64,000 bases of DNA from an uncultured Eudoraea sp. Its GTDB lineage: Bacteria > Bacteroidota > Bacteroidia > Flavobacteriales > Flavobacteriaceae. This document shows positions 1 through 10,608 of the stretch, piece by piece (positions within the stretch are counted from its first letter, which is position 1; every line of letters begins with the position of its first letter). Both the position numbers and the translations under genes were made by a program. Under the pieces are notes generated by a model. That model was not told the DNA's origin. It did not search any database and saw nothing but the letters and a program-made list of their open reading frames with translations. The stretch spans positions 1 to 64,000 of the forward strand of contig NZ_CANLGX010000007.1 in NCBI RefSeq assembly GCF_947490415.1, written 5' to 3'.

Positions 1-2
1 AT

Positions 3-185
3 GCGCTGTTAAAAGCACTTGAAGAAATTAAAAAAGTACAGCAGGGACTGCAAGAGGGTTTATCGGGAGATCTTTTAACTATTGATATCCGGCAGGCACT
101 TTATCATTTTGGGGAAATCACCGGTGAGATCACCAACGACGACCTTTTAGGGAATATTTTTGCGAATTTTTGTATCGGGAAATAA
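3..185 (+). CDS. mnmE: tRNA modification GTPase MnmE, C-terminal fragment (5' end outside window)
   Basis: Frame 3 reads ALLKALEEIKKVQQGLQEGLSGDLLTIDIRQALYHFGEITGEITNDDLLGNIFANFCIGK*, the typical MnmE C-terminus ending in FCIGK. Confidence 0.93.
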   Translation, partial: ALLKALEEIKKVQQGLQEGLSGDLLTIDIRQALYHFGEITGEITNDDLLGNIFANFCIGK

Positions 186-248
186 CCCAAATTTAGATAG
201 GTATATTATTTAGAAATATTGTTTTGTAGTTACAAGCTATCTAACAAT

Positions 249-1355
249 TTAGGTTAGAACTCCATTTTTTGTTTTGACTAAATCTGTTTTGATTTCATTT
301 TCTTTCTGGACGTCCAATTTCTTTCTGGCAGAAAAAACATAAATAAACTCATACACCTGATGTACCTGCATATCTTCAAGTTCTTCCGGGAGTAAGTCAA
401 CAGGGCTTCCTGCAAGAGTATTGTAACAGGCAAACACCTTTTTATAATACACATGTTCTAACCATGTAGCCTCTGGATACTCTTGTTCATCTAAAATAAG
501 GATTTTTCCACCTTTTTTGGTCACTCTAATCATTTCTTTCAGAGCGCTTTTTGTATCAGCAAATCCATTAAATGCCCCATAATTTGTACAAATATCAAAT
601 GTCCCGGATTTAAAAGGAAGATTGGTGGCATCAGCCAGAATGAAATCTACAGGAGCCTTCTGTTTAACCATTAAATCCCTTCCCTGTACAATCATACCCG
701 CAGAAAGGTCAACCGCCGTGTAATCTGCATTCAGATTCATATAACCACGTCTATAAAGTGCTTGACCAGTGCCACTGGCAATATCAAGCATTTTTATTCT
801 TTTATCTGACTCCAGATATTCTTTTAGAAACTCATCGTGGACAGAAGAGATACTTTTTTTAGGTACAAAACTACGAATCGAAACTATAATTTTTATAGGT
901 ATCGCAAGCAAAAGCAAATATGCATATCGCTGTTGTTTTGAAAACACAAAAATGAAAATCACCAAAGCCGCAAATAATAAAAAATCTTTGATTGTTACAT
1001 TTTCAATGCCACGAAATGCTATCAAATCTATCACATTATACACCATGAAAATAAAGGAAAATACTAATAAAAAATATACAAGCCAGTGTTTCAAAGATAT
1101 TTTTATTGGTCTAACCGGAAGCATAAAGAAAGGATTCCAAAAATTATAAAACCATGCCATGTATTTATAAACTTTATCTCTAAGTCCCTTATCTGTCATA
1201 CCAAGTGATTCTTCTAAATAAAGTTTAGGGATACCACTTACACAAGAATATTTCTCACCGCATTCACTGCACATCCAGAAAGTTTGGTAACGAACATTAA
1301 CACTATTTTTTTTACAAGAGGGACATATAACGTTTGATTCTACCATGTTAAACAA
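249..1355 (-). CDS. Class I SAM-dependent methyltransferase with N-terminal CxxC zinc-ribbon (Trm112-like) and hydrophobic segments
   Basis: CPSCKKNSVNVRYQTFWMCSECGEKY; MLDIASGTGQAL methyltransferase motif I; hydrophobic stretches in the N-terminal half. Confidence 0.8.
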   Translation of the reverse strand: MFNMVESNVICPSCKKNSVNVRYQTFWMCSECGEKYSCVSGIPKLYLEESLGMTDKGLRDKVYKYMAWFYNFWNPFFMLPVRPIKISLKHWLVYFLLVFSFIFMVYNVIDLIAFRGIENVTIKDFLLFAALVIFIFVFSKQQRYAYLLLLAIPIKIIVSIRSFVPKKSISSVHDEFLKEYLESDKRIKMLDIASGTGQALYRRGYMNLNADYTAVDLSAGMIVQGRDLMVKQKAPVDFILADATNLPFKSGTFDICTNYGAFNGFADTKSALKEMIRVTKKGGKILILDEQEYPEATWLEHVYYKKVFACYNTLAGSPVDLLPEELEDMQVHQVYEFIYVFSARKKLDVQKENEIKTDLVKTKNGVLT

Positions 1356-1802
1356 TCATTAAATTAAAAATTAGTTTTTCCTTCACAAAGCATTTCGCGT
1401 TACCCAATAAAATCACCTTCAGATGTTTTGATTTTAGCCTATCTCCGGGGTGGTCACTATTGGTAATATGAAACTGTGAACTCAATTTATCGCTTGTAAA
1501 TGTTTAGAGTAAAATTACGTAATACTAAGGGTAGTTTTGTAACATTTCCGACCAATAATACTTATTTAGGATAAAAAGACTTTTTTTGATCAATTCTGTG
1601 CGCATAAATTTAGCTGAATCATTATTAGAGGTGAGATTTTTACACCTTAGGTATAAAATACCTTTCAAGTATCACAACCCAAATATTTTGTAACATTAAT
1701 TACATAAGTGATGCTATTTCCAGATATATGATATATGTCATAAAATCGGAGCCATAATGAGATTAATTTCGGTGTTGAATAATATTTAAAAAGAATTTTT
1801 CC

Positions 1803-4523
1803 ATGGAAACGATATCCGAAGTAAAAACAAGAGTCTACAGGTTTGGAAATAAAGAAGCAGATGGCAACAGTAAAATGAAAAACCTGTTAGGTGGCAAGGG
1901 CGCCAATCTTGCAGAAATGAGTGCAATTGGCATTCCCGTGCCACCCGGATTTACTATCACTACTGAGGTTTGTACCGAATATAATGAACTGGGCAAAAAT
2001 AAGGTTGTTCAAATCATTAAGGAAGAAGTCAAGCAGTCTGTTAAATATCTCGAAGGGATTATGGGGACAAAATTTGGAGATGCTCAAAATCCTTTATTGA
2101 TTTCAGTACGTTCAGGGGCCCGTGTTTCTATGCCCGGGATGATGGATACCGTACTGAACCTTGGACTTAATGACGAGGTGATAGCCGGATTGGTGGAAAA
2201 AACAAAAAATGAACGCTTCGCCTGGGATTCTTATCGACGTTTTATTCAAATGTACGGCGGGGTTGTACTTGGTATGAAACCGGAAACCAAAGAAGACATA
2301 GATCCGTTTGAGGAAATCATGGAACATCTTAAAGATAAGCGAAATATAGAATTAGACACCCAGTTTACTGTACAGGATTTAAAGGATTTGGTTTATGACT
2401 TCAAAGATGCGGTAAAAAAACAAACGGGTCACGATTTTCCTTTGGATCCCTGGGATCAGTTATGGGGCGCCATTATGGCTGTATTCGATAGCTGGAATGG
2501 CGACAGAGCCATTTATTACAGGAAAATGCATGGCTACCCAGCAGACTGGGGTACAGCTGTTAATGTCCAGGCTATGGTATACGGGAATATGGGTAATAAT
2601 TCCGGAACCGGGGTATGCTTTACCAGAGATGCAGGAACCGGGGAGAACGTCTTTAATGGGGAATATCTCATAAACGCGCAGGGAGAAGATGTAGTCGCAG
2701 GTGTCCGTACACCACAGCAAATAACCAAATTAGGTTCTGAACGCTGGGCCTTACTGGCGCAAGTAAAAGAAGCCGAAAGGGCTACTAATTATCCTTCTTT
2801 AGAAGAGCTAATGCCATCTATCTTCTCCGAACTGAATGGCTACCAGGAAAAACTGGAAAAACATTACCGCGATATGCAAGATATGGAGTTTACCATTCAG
2901 GAAGGGAAACTATGGATCCTGCAAACCAGAAATGGCAAAAGAACCGGGGCTGCCATGGTTAAAATTGCAATTGATCTTCTTAAAGAAGGCCTGCTTGATG
3001 AAAAAGAGGCGTTGATGCGCATAGAACCCAATAAACTGGATGAATTACTACACCCTGTATTTGACCCCAGCGGATTAAACAAAGATGATATTATAGCACA
3101 GGGCTTACCTGCCTCACCGGGAGCTGCTACCGGCCAGATTGTATTTTTTGCAGATGAAGCAGATAAATACAAGTATACCATACTTACGCGAATAGAGACT
3201 TCCCCTGAGGACCTGGAAGGTATGAACATTGCCAGAGGGATCCTCACAGCCAGGGGTGGGATGACATCTCACGCAGCCGTGGTAGCGCGTGGCATGGGTA
3301 AATGCTGTGTTTCCGGAGCGGGCGCACTAAAAATTGATTATAAAAATAGAGTTTTAAGAGTTGATGATAAAGAATACCATGAAGGAGATTGGATTTCATT
3401 AAATGGTTCTACGGGTAATATCATTGAAGGTAAAGTACCTACCATGGAGCCCGAGCTAAGTGGTGAATTTGGGGAAATCATGAAGTTATCTGATAAGTAC
3501 AGGACTATGAAAGTTCGTACTAATGCAGACACGCCTAAAGATGCCAAAGCAGCTCGTAATTTTGGTGCTGAAGGTATAGGACTTACCAGGACCGAGCATA
3601 TGTTTTTTGAAGTAGACAGGATAAGGGCCATGAGGGAAATGATTTTGGCCGATACCATAAAGGGTAGAAAAGTGGCTCTTAAAGAGCTCCTCCCTATGCA
3701 ACGTTCAGATTTTGAAGGAATCTTTGAAGCTATGCAGGGATTGCCGGTTACTATTCGTTTGCTGGATCCGCCATTACATGAATTCGTTCCTCACCAATTG
3801 GCTACTCAAAAAGAACTGGCGGAGGATCTTCATATTTCTCTGGCTTCAGTAAAAAATAAAGTGTCAGAGCTTCATGAATTTAACCCAATGCTGGGTCACA
3901 GAGGATGCCGTTTGGGAATTACCTATCCGGAAATAACCGAAATGCAGACCCGTGCAATCATTGAAGCCGCTTTAAATTTAAAAGAAAAGGGAATTGAAGT
4001 TATCCCCGAAATAATGGTGCCTCTTGTTGGTACGGTTAATGAATTTGTCGCCCAGGAAAATGTAATCAGATCTACAGCGCAAAGAGTATTTAAAGAACGA
4101 AAAGATACGGTAGAATATCTGGTAGGGACAATGATTGAAATTCCGCGTGCAGCACTTATGGCAGACCAAATTGCCGAACACGCTGATTTCTTTTCATTTG
4201 GCACAAACGACCTTACTCAAATGACTTACGGCTATTCCAGAGATGATGCCGGTTCCTTTCTTGGGATCTATATGAAAGAAGGAATACTAACCTCCGATCC
4301 TTTTGAAGTACTGGATCAGGAAGGAGTAGGACAACTAGTAGCTATGGGAACAGAAAGGGGTAGAAAAACAAAACCTAATTTAAAGGTAGGTATTTGTGGA
4401 GAACATGGTGGCGAGCCGAGTTCAGTTGAATTCTGTAATCGAATTGGATTAAATTATGTAAGTTGTTCCCCGTTTAGAGTCCCTATTGCAAGGATTGCTG
4501 CAGCCCAGGCAGCTATTTCTTAG
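1803..4523 (+). CDS. ppdK: Pyruvate, phosphate dikinase
   Basis: 906 aa; GGKGANLAEMSAIGIPVPPGFTI; GGMTSHAAVVARGMGKCCVSG phosphohistidine motif; C-terminal FSFGTNDLTQMTYGYSRDD and GICGEHGG. Confidence 0.97.
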   Translation: METISEVKTRVYRFGNKEADGNSKMKNLLGGKGANLAEMSAIGIPVPPGFTITTEVCTEYNELGKNKVVQIIKEEVKQSVKYLEGIMGTKFGDAQNPLLISVRSGARVSMPGMMDTVLNLGLNDEVIAGLVEKTKNERFAWDSYRRFIQMYGGVVLGMKPETKEDIDPFEEIMEHLKDKRNIELDTQFTVQDLKDLVYDFKDAVKKQTGHDFPLDPWDQLWGAIMAVFDSWNGDRAIYYRKMHGYPADWGTAVNVQAMVYGNMGNNSGTGVCFTRDAGTGENVFNGEYLINAQGEDVVAGVRTPQQITKLGSERWALLAQVKEAERATNYPSLEELMPSIFSELNGYQEKLEKHYRDMQDMEFTIQEGKLWILQTRNGKRTGAAMVKIAIDLLKEGLLDEKEALMRIEPNKLDELLHPVFDPSGLNKDDIIAQGLPASPGAATGQIVFFADEADKYKYTILTRIETSPEDLEGMNIARGILTARGGMTSHAAVVARGMGKCCVSGAGALKIDYKNRVLRVDDKEYHEGDWISLNGSTGNIIEGKVPTMEPELSGEFGEIMKLSDKYRTMKVRTNADTPKDAKAARNFGAEGIGLTRTEHMFFEVDRIRAMREMILADTIKGRKVALKELLPMQRSDFEGIFEAMQGLPVTIRLLDPPLHEFVPHQLATQKELAEDLHISLASVKNKVSELHEFNPMLGHRGCRLGITYPEITEMQTRAIIEAALNLKEKGIEVIPEIMVPLVGTVNEFVAQENVIRSTAQRVFKERKDTVEYLVGTMIEIPRAALMADQIAEHADFFSFGTNDLTQMTYGYSRDDAGSFLGIYMKEGILTSDPFEVLDQEGVGQLVAMGTERGRKTKPNLKVGICGEHGGEPSSVEFCNRIGLNYVSCSPFRVPIARIAAAQAAIS

Positions 4524-4582
4524 GCAACAGAAATTGGCTTGACATACTATTCAGTGAGACTAATTAGTATTGATGTATGTGA

Positions 4583-4611
4583 TTGTTTTTATGCATTAAA
4601 CACTATTTTTG
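4583..4611 (+). promoter_or_regulatory. Candidate Bacteroidota-type promoter (TTG -33 element, 18-nt spacer, TATTTTTG -7 element) upstream of the CpsB-like phosphatase
   Basis: TTG at 4583-4585 and TATTTTTG at 4604-4611 fit TTG-N(18-21)-TAnnTTTG; start codon at 4630. Confidence 0.45.
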
Positions 4612-4629
4612 TGCTGATAATAGAATCGT

Positions 4630-5370
4630 ATGTTTCATATTTTTAGTAAGAAAAAATATCTGGTAGATTATCTGCATAATTTTGTGGATATCCACAACCA
4701 CATTCTTCCGGGTATAGATGATGGAGCTAAGAATGTGCAGGAATCAATAGACCTGATTCGTGGCTTTAAGGAGCTTGGTATAACTAACCTGGTTGCCACT
4801 CCTCATATCATGAGTAATTTATACCCAAATACTAAAGAAACCATCACTAGCTCGTTAGATCTGTTAACTAATGAGTTGTTAGCAAACGATTTAAAAGACA
4901 TCTCCATTGAGGCCTCTGCTGAACATATGATAGATGACAGTTTCGAAGAGCTACTTGAGCAAGGCGAAGTAATGTCTATGAGAAAGCAGTATTTATTGGT
5001 TGAAATGTCCTATTTACAGCCTTCAATTAATTTTGATGACGCCATAAAAAGTATTATGAAAAAAGGCTTTTTTCCTATTCTGGCACATCCTGAACGTTAT
5101 GGGTATTGGCATACCAATAAAGCTAATTATTCAAAGTATAAAAAAAAAGGAGTTCAATATCAGCTTAACCTTTTATCCTTAAGTGATTATTATGGGCCTG
5201 AAGTACAGAGGATGGCCTTATATCTATTAGATCATGGCCTGATTGACTATATTGCTACAGACATACACCGTAGGGAACAGATAGAATTTTTAAAGGAAAT
5301 AAAAATTAATGCTGGTGTTTCAGAAAGTATTATACCTTTAATAAACAATACTATTAATCAATTTTATTAA
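4630..5370 (+). CDS. PHP-type tyrosine-protein phosphatase (CpsB/CapC/YwqE family)
   Basis: VDIHNHILPGIDDGAKNVQESIDLIRGFKELGITNLVATPHIM; ILAHPERY; IATDIHRRE. Confidence 0.92.
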   Translation: MFHIFSKKKYLVDYLHNFVDIHNHILPGIDDGAKNVQESIDLIRGFKELGITNLVATPHIMSNLYPNTKETITSSLDLLTNELLANDLKDISIEASAEHMIDDSFEELLEQGEVMSMRKQYLLVEMSYLQPSINFDDAIKSIMKKGFFPILAHPERYGYWHTNKANYSKYKKKGVQYQLNLLSLSDYYGPEVQRMALYLLDHGLIDYIATDIHRREQIEFLKEIKINAGVSESIIPLINNTINQFY

Positions 5371-5375
5371 GTATA

Positions 5376-7760
5376 CTAAAAGCGCCACCATTTTTTCACC
5401 GACTTTCCATAGCCATATCCGTATCTGCCGCCATAACCGAGGTTAGAGGACTTCACATCATTTACTATAAATGAAAGTCCTTTAAGTTTCCCTTCCTTGT
5501 ACAATTTCAATGGAAAATCTAATACCTTTAATTCCGTTACCCCGGCTCTGGTTACATAAAGTATTTGATCCGCATATTCACTTATGAGCAATGTATCTGA
5601 AACTACCATAAGAGGCGCAGTATCGACTATGACATAATCATAATCAAGTTTAACGATTTCCAATAATTCAGACATGCGATCACTCATCAAAAGGTCTGCA
5701 GGGTTAGGGGGTATTTTACCGGAGTAGATAATATCAATGGTATGGTCATAAACCAACATCGAAGAAATAATATCTTTATGGCCCAGATTCGTGTCCACCA
5801 AATACTCAGTGAGTCCCTTATTTTCCTTATTCCGGAATGGATTGCCCAATTTATCAACGTGCTTTCCTGAATAAAATTGGTAAATCTTCGGATTACGTAT
5901 ATCTGCGCCAATCAATAATACTTTTTTATTGGTGTTTGCAAAAATCATGGCCAGATTGGAAGCTATAAATGTCTTCCCCTCCCCGGGTACACTGGACGTA
6001 ACAAAAATGATATTCCCTTTTGAAGCATTCTTTTTTGATTTAATCACATAATCCAGGTTGGTTCTTAAAATACGCAGGGATTCCGCTAAAACAGTTCGCT
6101 CACTACTTTTAACCAGCGTATTTTCCTTTTTGGATAATTTGGGTAATTCGGCCAAAACAGGAATTGAACCCACACGTTTCTCGAGGTCAACCTTATTATG
6201 CACTTTATTATCCAACAACTGATTAACATAAATAAACGAAAAAGGAAGCAGCGTTCCAAAAATCATAGATGCCAGAAGAATTATCGGTATTTTAGGTGAG
6301 ACTGGATCTTCACTAGTCGAATAGGCTCGATCAATAATTTTAGATTTAGGGGCAGTAGAAGCAAATGTAATTTGAGATTCCTCTCGCTTTTGTAATAAAT
6401 ATAAATACAAGGCTTCCGTAGTTTGTTGTTGCCTGGTTATGTCCCTCAAAGCCCTTTCATTTCCCGGAGCGGCATAAATCCTTGCATTTATTGAGGAAAG
6501 CTGACTGCTTAGGTTATTTACCTGCAAATTCAGGTTATTGGTCATACTATTTAAACTGGATTGCAGGTTTCTTCTCAATCCCTGGAGTTGCTGATTCAGA
6601 TTTACAATAATCGGATTCTTCTCATTTGAACTCTTTAACAAACGATTTCGCTCAAGGACCAATTCGTTATAGCGAGCGGTGGTATTGGCTATAGATGCAT
6701 CACTTAAACCAATATTTGAAGGCAGCACTTCATAACCGTTTTGGTTATCCACAATATCCTTCATAGATGCAGCAATATTCAATTGAATAGTGGTATTTTG
6801 TAATTCCTGCCGGTTAGCAGCTCCCACATTTAAATTAATGTTCGACTGTGATGCCACATCCGTGATTCCTCTCCCCTCTTTAAAATCTTCGGCATTTTGA
6901 TCAACACTAGACAAGTCACCGTAAATATCTGAGATACGCTCATTTATAAATTCTGACGTTCTATCAGCAATATCCTTTTTATCCTGAATAGCGTTTCGAT
7001 TATATATGTAAACTAACGTATTAAGGATATCTATTGCTTTATTCTTAACGGGATTCTCAAGTGAAAGTGTTACAATATTGGATTGTTCGTTAGATAATCC
7101 GATTAGCATTTTAGCTTGATAATTTTGGGCTACACTCCCAATCGGATTTATATATATCTGATATTCACGTCCCACATATTTATTCATTTGTGTTTCGTTA
7201 GGTATCAAAACAAATTCCCCAATAGTAGAGTTTATTGTATTTCCAAATCCATAATTCTTAATCGTTACGTCCTCCCCTTCTCTAAAAGAAAAATCTGTTT
7301 CCGTGAGAATCTCAATATGAAATTTAGTCTTAGCTATAAAGACAAGGGAGTCCGGAATCAAAAAATTAATTTTAAAAGGCGGATCTTCATAAATCTCGGT
7401 ATCTTGAATATTCCCCTTTGCCATTATTCTTGTATTTAATCCCAAATACTTCACTACTTCGATTAAATTTGACCTGGATCCCAGAATTTCAATTTCATCC
7501 TCAGCAAGAGTATTTGCTCCGGTTAACATTCCCAAATCGCTAAAAGTACTTAAATCTGCACTGGCATTTTGATCCTCTATAATCTGTATTTTAGCTTGCA
7601 CTGCAAATAATGGGGTAGTATATCTTATATAAATTATGGCTAAGGATAGTGCTAAAAACAAAGAAAAAACAAACCATTTCCAATTTTTGAGAAATGGCTT
7701 TAATAATTCTTTATAATCTTCTTTTTTATGATTTGAAAAACTTGAATAATTAGATTCCAT
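5376..7760 (-). CDS. wzc: Polysaccharide co-polymerase / BY-kinase (Wzc-like)
   Basis: Wzz-type N-terminus, coiled-coil periplasmic region, Walker A VTSSVPGEGKTFIASNLA, Walker B-like YVIVDTAPL, Tyr-rich C-terminus YGGRYGYGYGKS. Confidence 0.93.
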   Translation of the reverse strand: MESNYSSFSNHKKEDYKELLKPFLKNWKWFVFSLFLALSLAIIYIRYTTPLFAVQAKIQIIEDQNASADLSTFSDLGMLTGANTLAEDEIEILGSRSNLIEVVKYLGLNTRIMAKGNIQDTEIYEDPPFKINFLIPDSLVFIAKTKFHIEILTETDFSFREGEDVTIKNYGFGNTINSTIGEFVLIPNETQMNKYVGREYQIYINPIGSVAQNYQAKMLIGLSNEQSNIVTLSLENPVKNKAIDILNTLVYIYNRNAIQDKKDIADRTSEFINERISDIYGDLSSVDQNAEDFKEGRGITDVASQSNINLNVGAANRQELQNTTIQLNIAASMKDIVDNQNGYEVLPSNIGLSDASIANTTARYNELVLERNRLLKSSNEKNPIIVNLNQQLQGLRRNLQSSLNSMTNNLNLQVNNLSSQLSSINARIYAAPGNERALRDITRQQQTTEALYLYLLQKREESQITFASTAPKSKIIDRAYSTSEDPVSPKIPIILLASMIFGTLLPFSFIYVNQLLDNKVHNKVDLEKRVGSIPVLAELPKLSKKENTLVKSSERTVLAESLRILRTNLDYVIKSKKNASKGNIIFVTSSVPGEGKTFIASNLAMIFANTNKKVLLIGADIRNPKIYQFYSGKHVDKLGNPFRNKENKGLTEYLVDTNLGHKDIISSMLVYDHTIDIIYSGKIPPNPADLLMSDRMSELLEIVKLDYDYVIVDTAPLMVVSDTLLISEYADQILYVTRAGVTELKVLDFPLKLYKEGKLKGLSFIVNDVKSSNLGYGGRYGYGYGKSVKKWWRF

Positions 7761-7804
7761 TAAATTTGGGCTAAGCTTAAAATTTTTAAAAAACGACTTA
7801 ATTA

Positions 7805-8611
7805 TTAATTACGGGTTAGTACTATTACAGTAGAACTAACTAACAAGGTGAAGAGGGTTAAATATACCGGTAACAATGGATCTATAGTACTTTCTTTCCT
7901 ACCTTGTTTGTTGGGTTCTACGTATACAACATCATTCTGGGTGAGGTAATAAACCGGAGATTTCGTCAGTTCTTTGGAAGTAAGGTCAATACGTGTATAA
8001 ACTTTGGTGCCCTCAAAGGATCTGATTACTAAAACATTATCGCGAACAGCCCGCAAAGACATGTCACCGGCAAGACCGAGTGCTTCCATTATAGTAATCT
8101 GTTCACTAATTACCTGATAAGAGCCAGGGCGAGTAACTTCCCCCAAAATTGTTACTTTAAAATTACGTAATCGTATATTAATAATAGGGTCTTTCAGATA
8201 ATCCGATAGAAGATCCCGAAGCATATTTCGCAATTCATCCGGAGATAAACCCGAAATCTTGATTTTACCAATTACCGGGAAATCTATCATTCCATCCTGA
8301 TCTACAAGATAATCTACCTGCTCTAACCTACCACTACCGCCACTAATACCAGGAATGCTTTCATTTGCTCCTCTGATTAGATTAAATGGTACACTTGCTT
8401 CCGGATCCAGAGAAGATACATAAATAGATACCAGGTCATCTACTTTAAATTTCGTTGCAGTCTTATTGTTGTCTACCAGGGTTTCGAAATTACTGGCATC
8501 CTGAAAATATACAATATCCTCTCTCTTTGCAGATCCACAAGAAGAAAGAATGAAAATGACTAACATCAACAAAATAATGGTAAAACTCGAATAGCAATTT
8601 TTAAAACTCAT
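7805..8611 (-). CDS. wza: Polysaccharide export outer-membrane lipoprotein (Wza-like, Poly_export/SLBB)
   Basis: Lipobox ILSSCGS; YLVDQDGMIDFPVIGKIKISGLS; VTILGEVTRPGSYQV. Confidence 0.92.
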   Translation of the reverse strand: MSFKNCYSSFTIILLMLVIFILSSCGSAKREDIVYFQDASNFETLVDNNKTATKFKVDDLVSIYVSSLDPEASVPFNLIRGANESIPGISGGSGRLEQVDYLVDQDGMIDFPVIGKIKISGLSPDELRNMLRDLLSDYLKDPIINIRLRNFKVTILGEVTRPGSYQVISEQITIMEALGLAGDMSLRAVRDNVLVIRSFEGTKVYTRIDLTSKELTKSPVYYLTQNDVVYVEPNKQGRKESTIDPLLPVYLTLFTLLVSSTVIVLTRN

Positions 8612-8649
8612 GATTATAAAGGTTGATTTTTTACAAGTATACTGAAAAA

Positions 8650-10608
8650 TTATGATTGGAATATTTTCTTCTCATCTTTATTATCAACATGAGAATCTTC
8701 CCCTAAATTTTTAACCTCAATTTCCTTTTTATCAAGTTCGCAAAAATCAGAATTGTTGGACACAAATTCTGGTACAATGTTTTTCATCAGGCCCACTGTA
8801 TCAGCATTAAAGAACATGTTTGAGACACACAACTCATCAATTTTTGATCGAACATCTGCATAGTCCAAATCCCTTACCTTACTGATCATTATTTTTTTAT
8901 GGTAAGTAGGCAAAGTATTTTCACCGGAAGCTAAAAGCTCTTCGTACAATTTTTCACCCGGACGTAATCCTGTAACCTTTATGTCTATATCCTCAGGATA
9001 TCTCAACCCCGATAGCTTGATCATATTTTTGGCCAAATCAAAGATTTTAACAGATTTCCCCATGTCAAAGATAAAGATCTCTCCTCCCTTACCCATGGCT
9101 CCTGCTTCAAGTACCAATTGAGAAGCTTCAGGGATGGTCATAAAATATCGTGTAATATCTTTATGAGTCACGGTTAAGGGTCCTCCTTTTTCTATCTGCT
9201 TTTTAAATAGAGGTATTACCGAACCATTAGAGCCCAATACATTTCCAAACCTCGTAGTAATAAACTTGGTATTGCTTTGCTGATGCTTACAACTTATGTA
9301 CATCTCAGCAATTCTTTTGGTAGCACCCATTACATTTGTAGGATTAACCGCTTTATCCGTTGAAATAAACACAAACTTATCTACATTATGACTGGAAGAC
9401 AGATCCACCAACATTTTGGTGCCTGCAATATTAATTTTTATAGCCTCATAAGCATTATATTCCATCAGGGGAACATGTTTATAGGCTGCTGCATGGAATA
9501 TTATATTTGGTTTATATTCCTGAAAGAAAGTATTCATTCTGTTTTTATCCCTAATATCCGAAACTATTGGAATAAAGTTGTGAAATCCGTTTTGTTTTAA
9601 TTCCTGCTGCAAATCATAAAGAGGTGACTCTGCCTGATCAATAATGATCAGGGATTTATATTCATAATTAACAATTTGTCTTATAATCTCGCTCCCAATT
9701 GATCCTGCGCCTCCCGTGACAAATATTACCTGATCCTTTAGTTGTTGTGAAATTTTTGAATTTTTAATGTTGATGGGTACTCTATTTAACAAATCCTCAA
9801 TTTGTACCTGTTTTATCTGAGATAATTTTAGTTCTCCGTTTATCCAGTCATCAACCGGTGGTACTATTTTTACCTGTACCGGAAATTCAACTAAACTTTC
9901 AACCAGTTCATTCAAAAAGGTTTTATCTTCACTGTGAATAGAAACAATAATTTCTGTTATATTCCTCTTATCTATAAAGAACGCCGTTAGCTCTTCTCTC
10001 GCATAGACTCTAACCCCATTTAAATTCTTTCCAATTTTTTTTCGATCATCATCTATATAACCTATTACCTTAGAGTTGCTCGCAGTATGACTAGTAAGGG
10101 CATTAAAGGTCAAAACACCCGCCTCACCTGCACCATATATCAGCACATTCTTTGTTACTTTAAATCCCCGGATCATATTATAATACAAGGCCTTAAATAT
10201 ATATCTGGAAGTTGTAAGTGCAATAAAACTAATTAAACTATGAATTATGATAATAGATAAAGGGATGGTAAAATCCTCCATGAAATTCACTTGTCTGTTT
10301 ACTATAACCAAAAATATGGTCAGAATACTGGAAAGGCAGATGGCATTAAATATATTATAGACATCCTGGACTCCAGTATGCCTTATAACACCTTTATATG
10401 ATCCTGTAACAATAAACGCCAAGCCGGCGATGAAAGCCACCAAAGGCAATTGTAATAAAAGTCGGTCGGTATCAAAATTCAGGGTTAAATTAAACCTGAT
10501 GAAATAAGATAAAACAAAAGAAATGCTTATTAAAAATATGTCAATACCCAAAACCAGCCATTTAGAGGCATATCTATGAGCATTGTTTACGAGGTAGCTT
10601 CTTATCAT
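8650..10608 (-). CDS. Membrane UDP-sugar 4,6-dehydratase (PglF/WbpM/CapD-like)
   Basis: Four hydrophobic N-terminal segments; VFVTGGAGSIGSEIIRQI; AAAYKHVPLMEYNAYEAIKINIAGT; GLRPGEKLYEELL. Confidence 0.93.
   Translation of the reverse strand: MIRSYLVNNAHRYASKWLVLGIDIFLISISFVLSYFIRFNLTLNFDTDRLLLQLPLVAFIAGLAFIVTGSYKGVIRHTGVQDVYNIFNAICLSSILTIFLVIVNRQVNFMEDFTIPLSIIIIHSLISFIALTTSRYIFKALYYNMIRGFKVTKNVLIYGAGEAGVLTFNALTSHTASNSKVIGYIDDDRKKIGKNLNGVRVYAREELTAFFIDKRNITEIIVSIHSEDKTFLNELVESLVEFPVQVKIVPPVDDWINGELKLSQIKQVQIEDLLNRVPINIKNSKISQQLKDQVIFVTGGAGSIGSEIIRQIVNYEYKSLIIIDQAESPLYDLQQELKQNGFHNFIPIVSDIRDKNRMNTFFQEYKPNIIFHAAAYKHVPLMEYNAYEAIKINIAGTKMLVDLSSSHNVDKFVFISTDKAVNPTNVMGATKRIAEMYISCKHQQSNTKFITTRFGNVLGSNGSVIPLFKKQIEKGGPLTVTHKDITRYFMTIPEASQLVLEAGAMGKGGEIFIFDMGKSVKIFDLAKNMIKLSGLRYPEDIDIKVTGLRPGEKLYEELLASGENTLPTYHKKIMISKVRDLDYADVRSKIDELCVSNMFFNADTVGLMKNIVPEFVSNNSDFCELDKKEIEVKNLGEDSHVDNKDEKKIFQS

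Noticed and set aside
1887-4204. Several minus-strand ORFs antisense to ppdK (e.g. 1887..2087, 2897..3247, 3338..3658, 3923..4204)
   Set aside because: Shadow ORFs of a highly conserved coding gene; no recognisable motifs.
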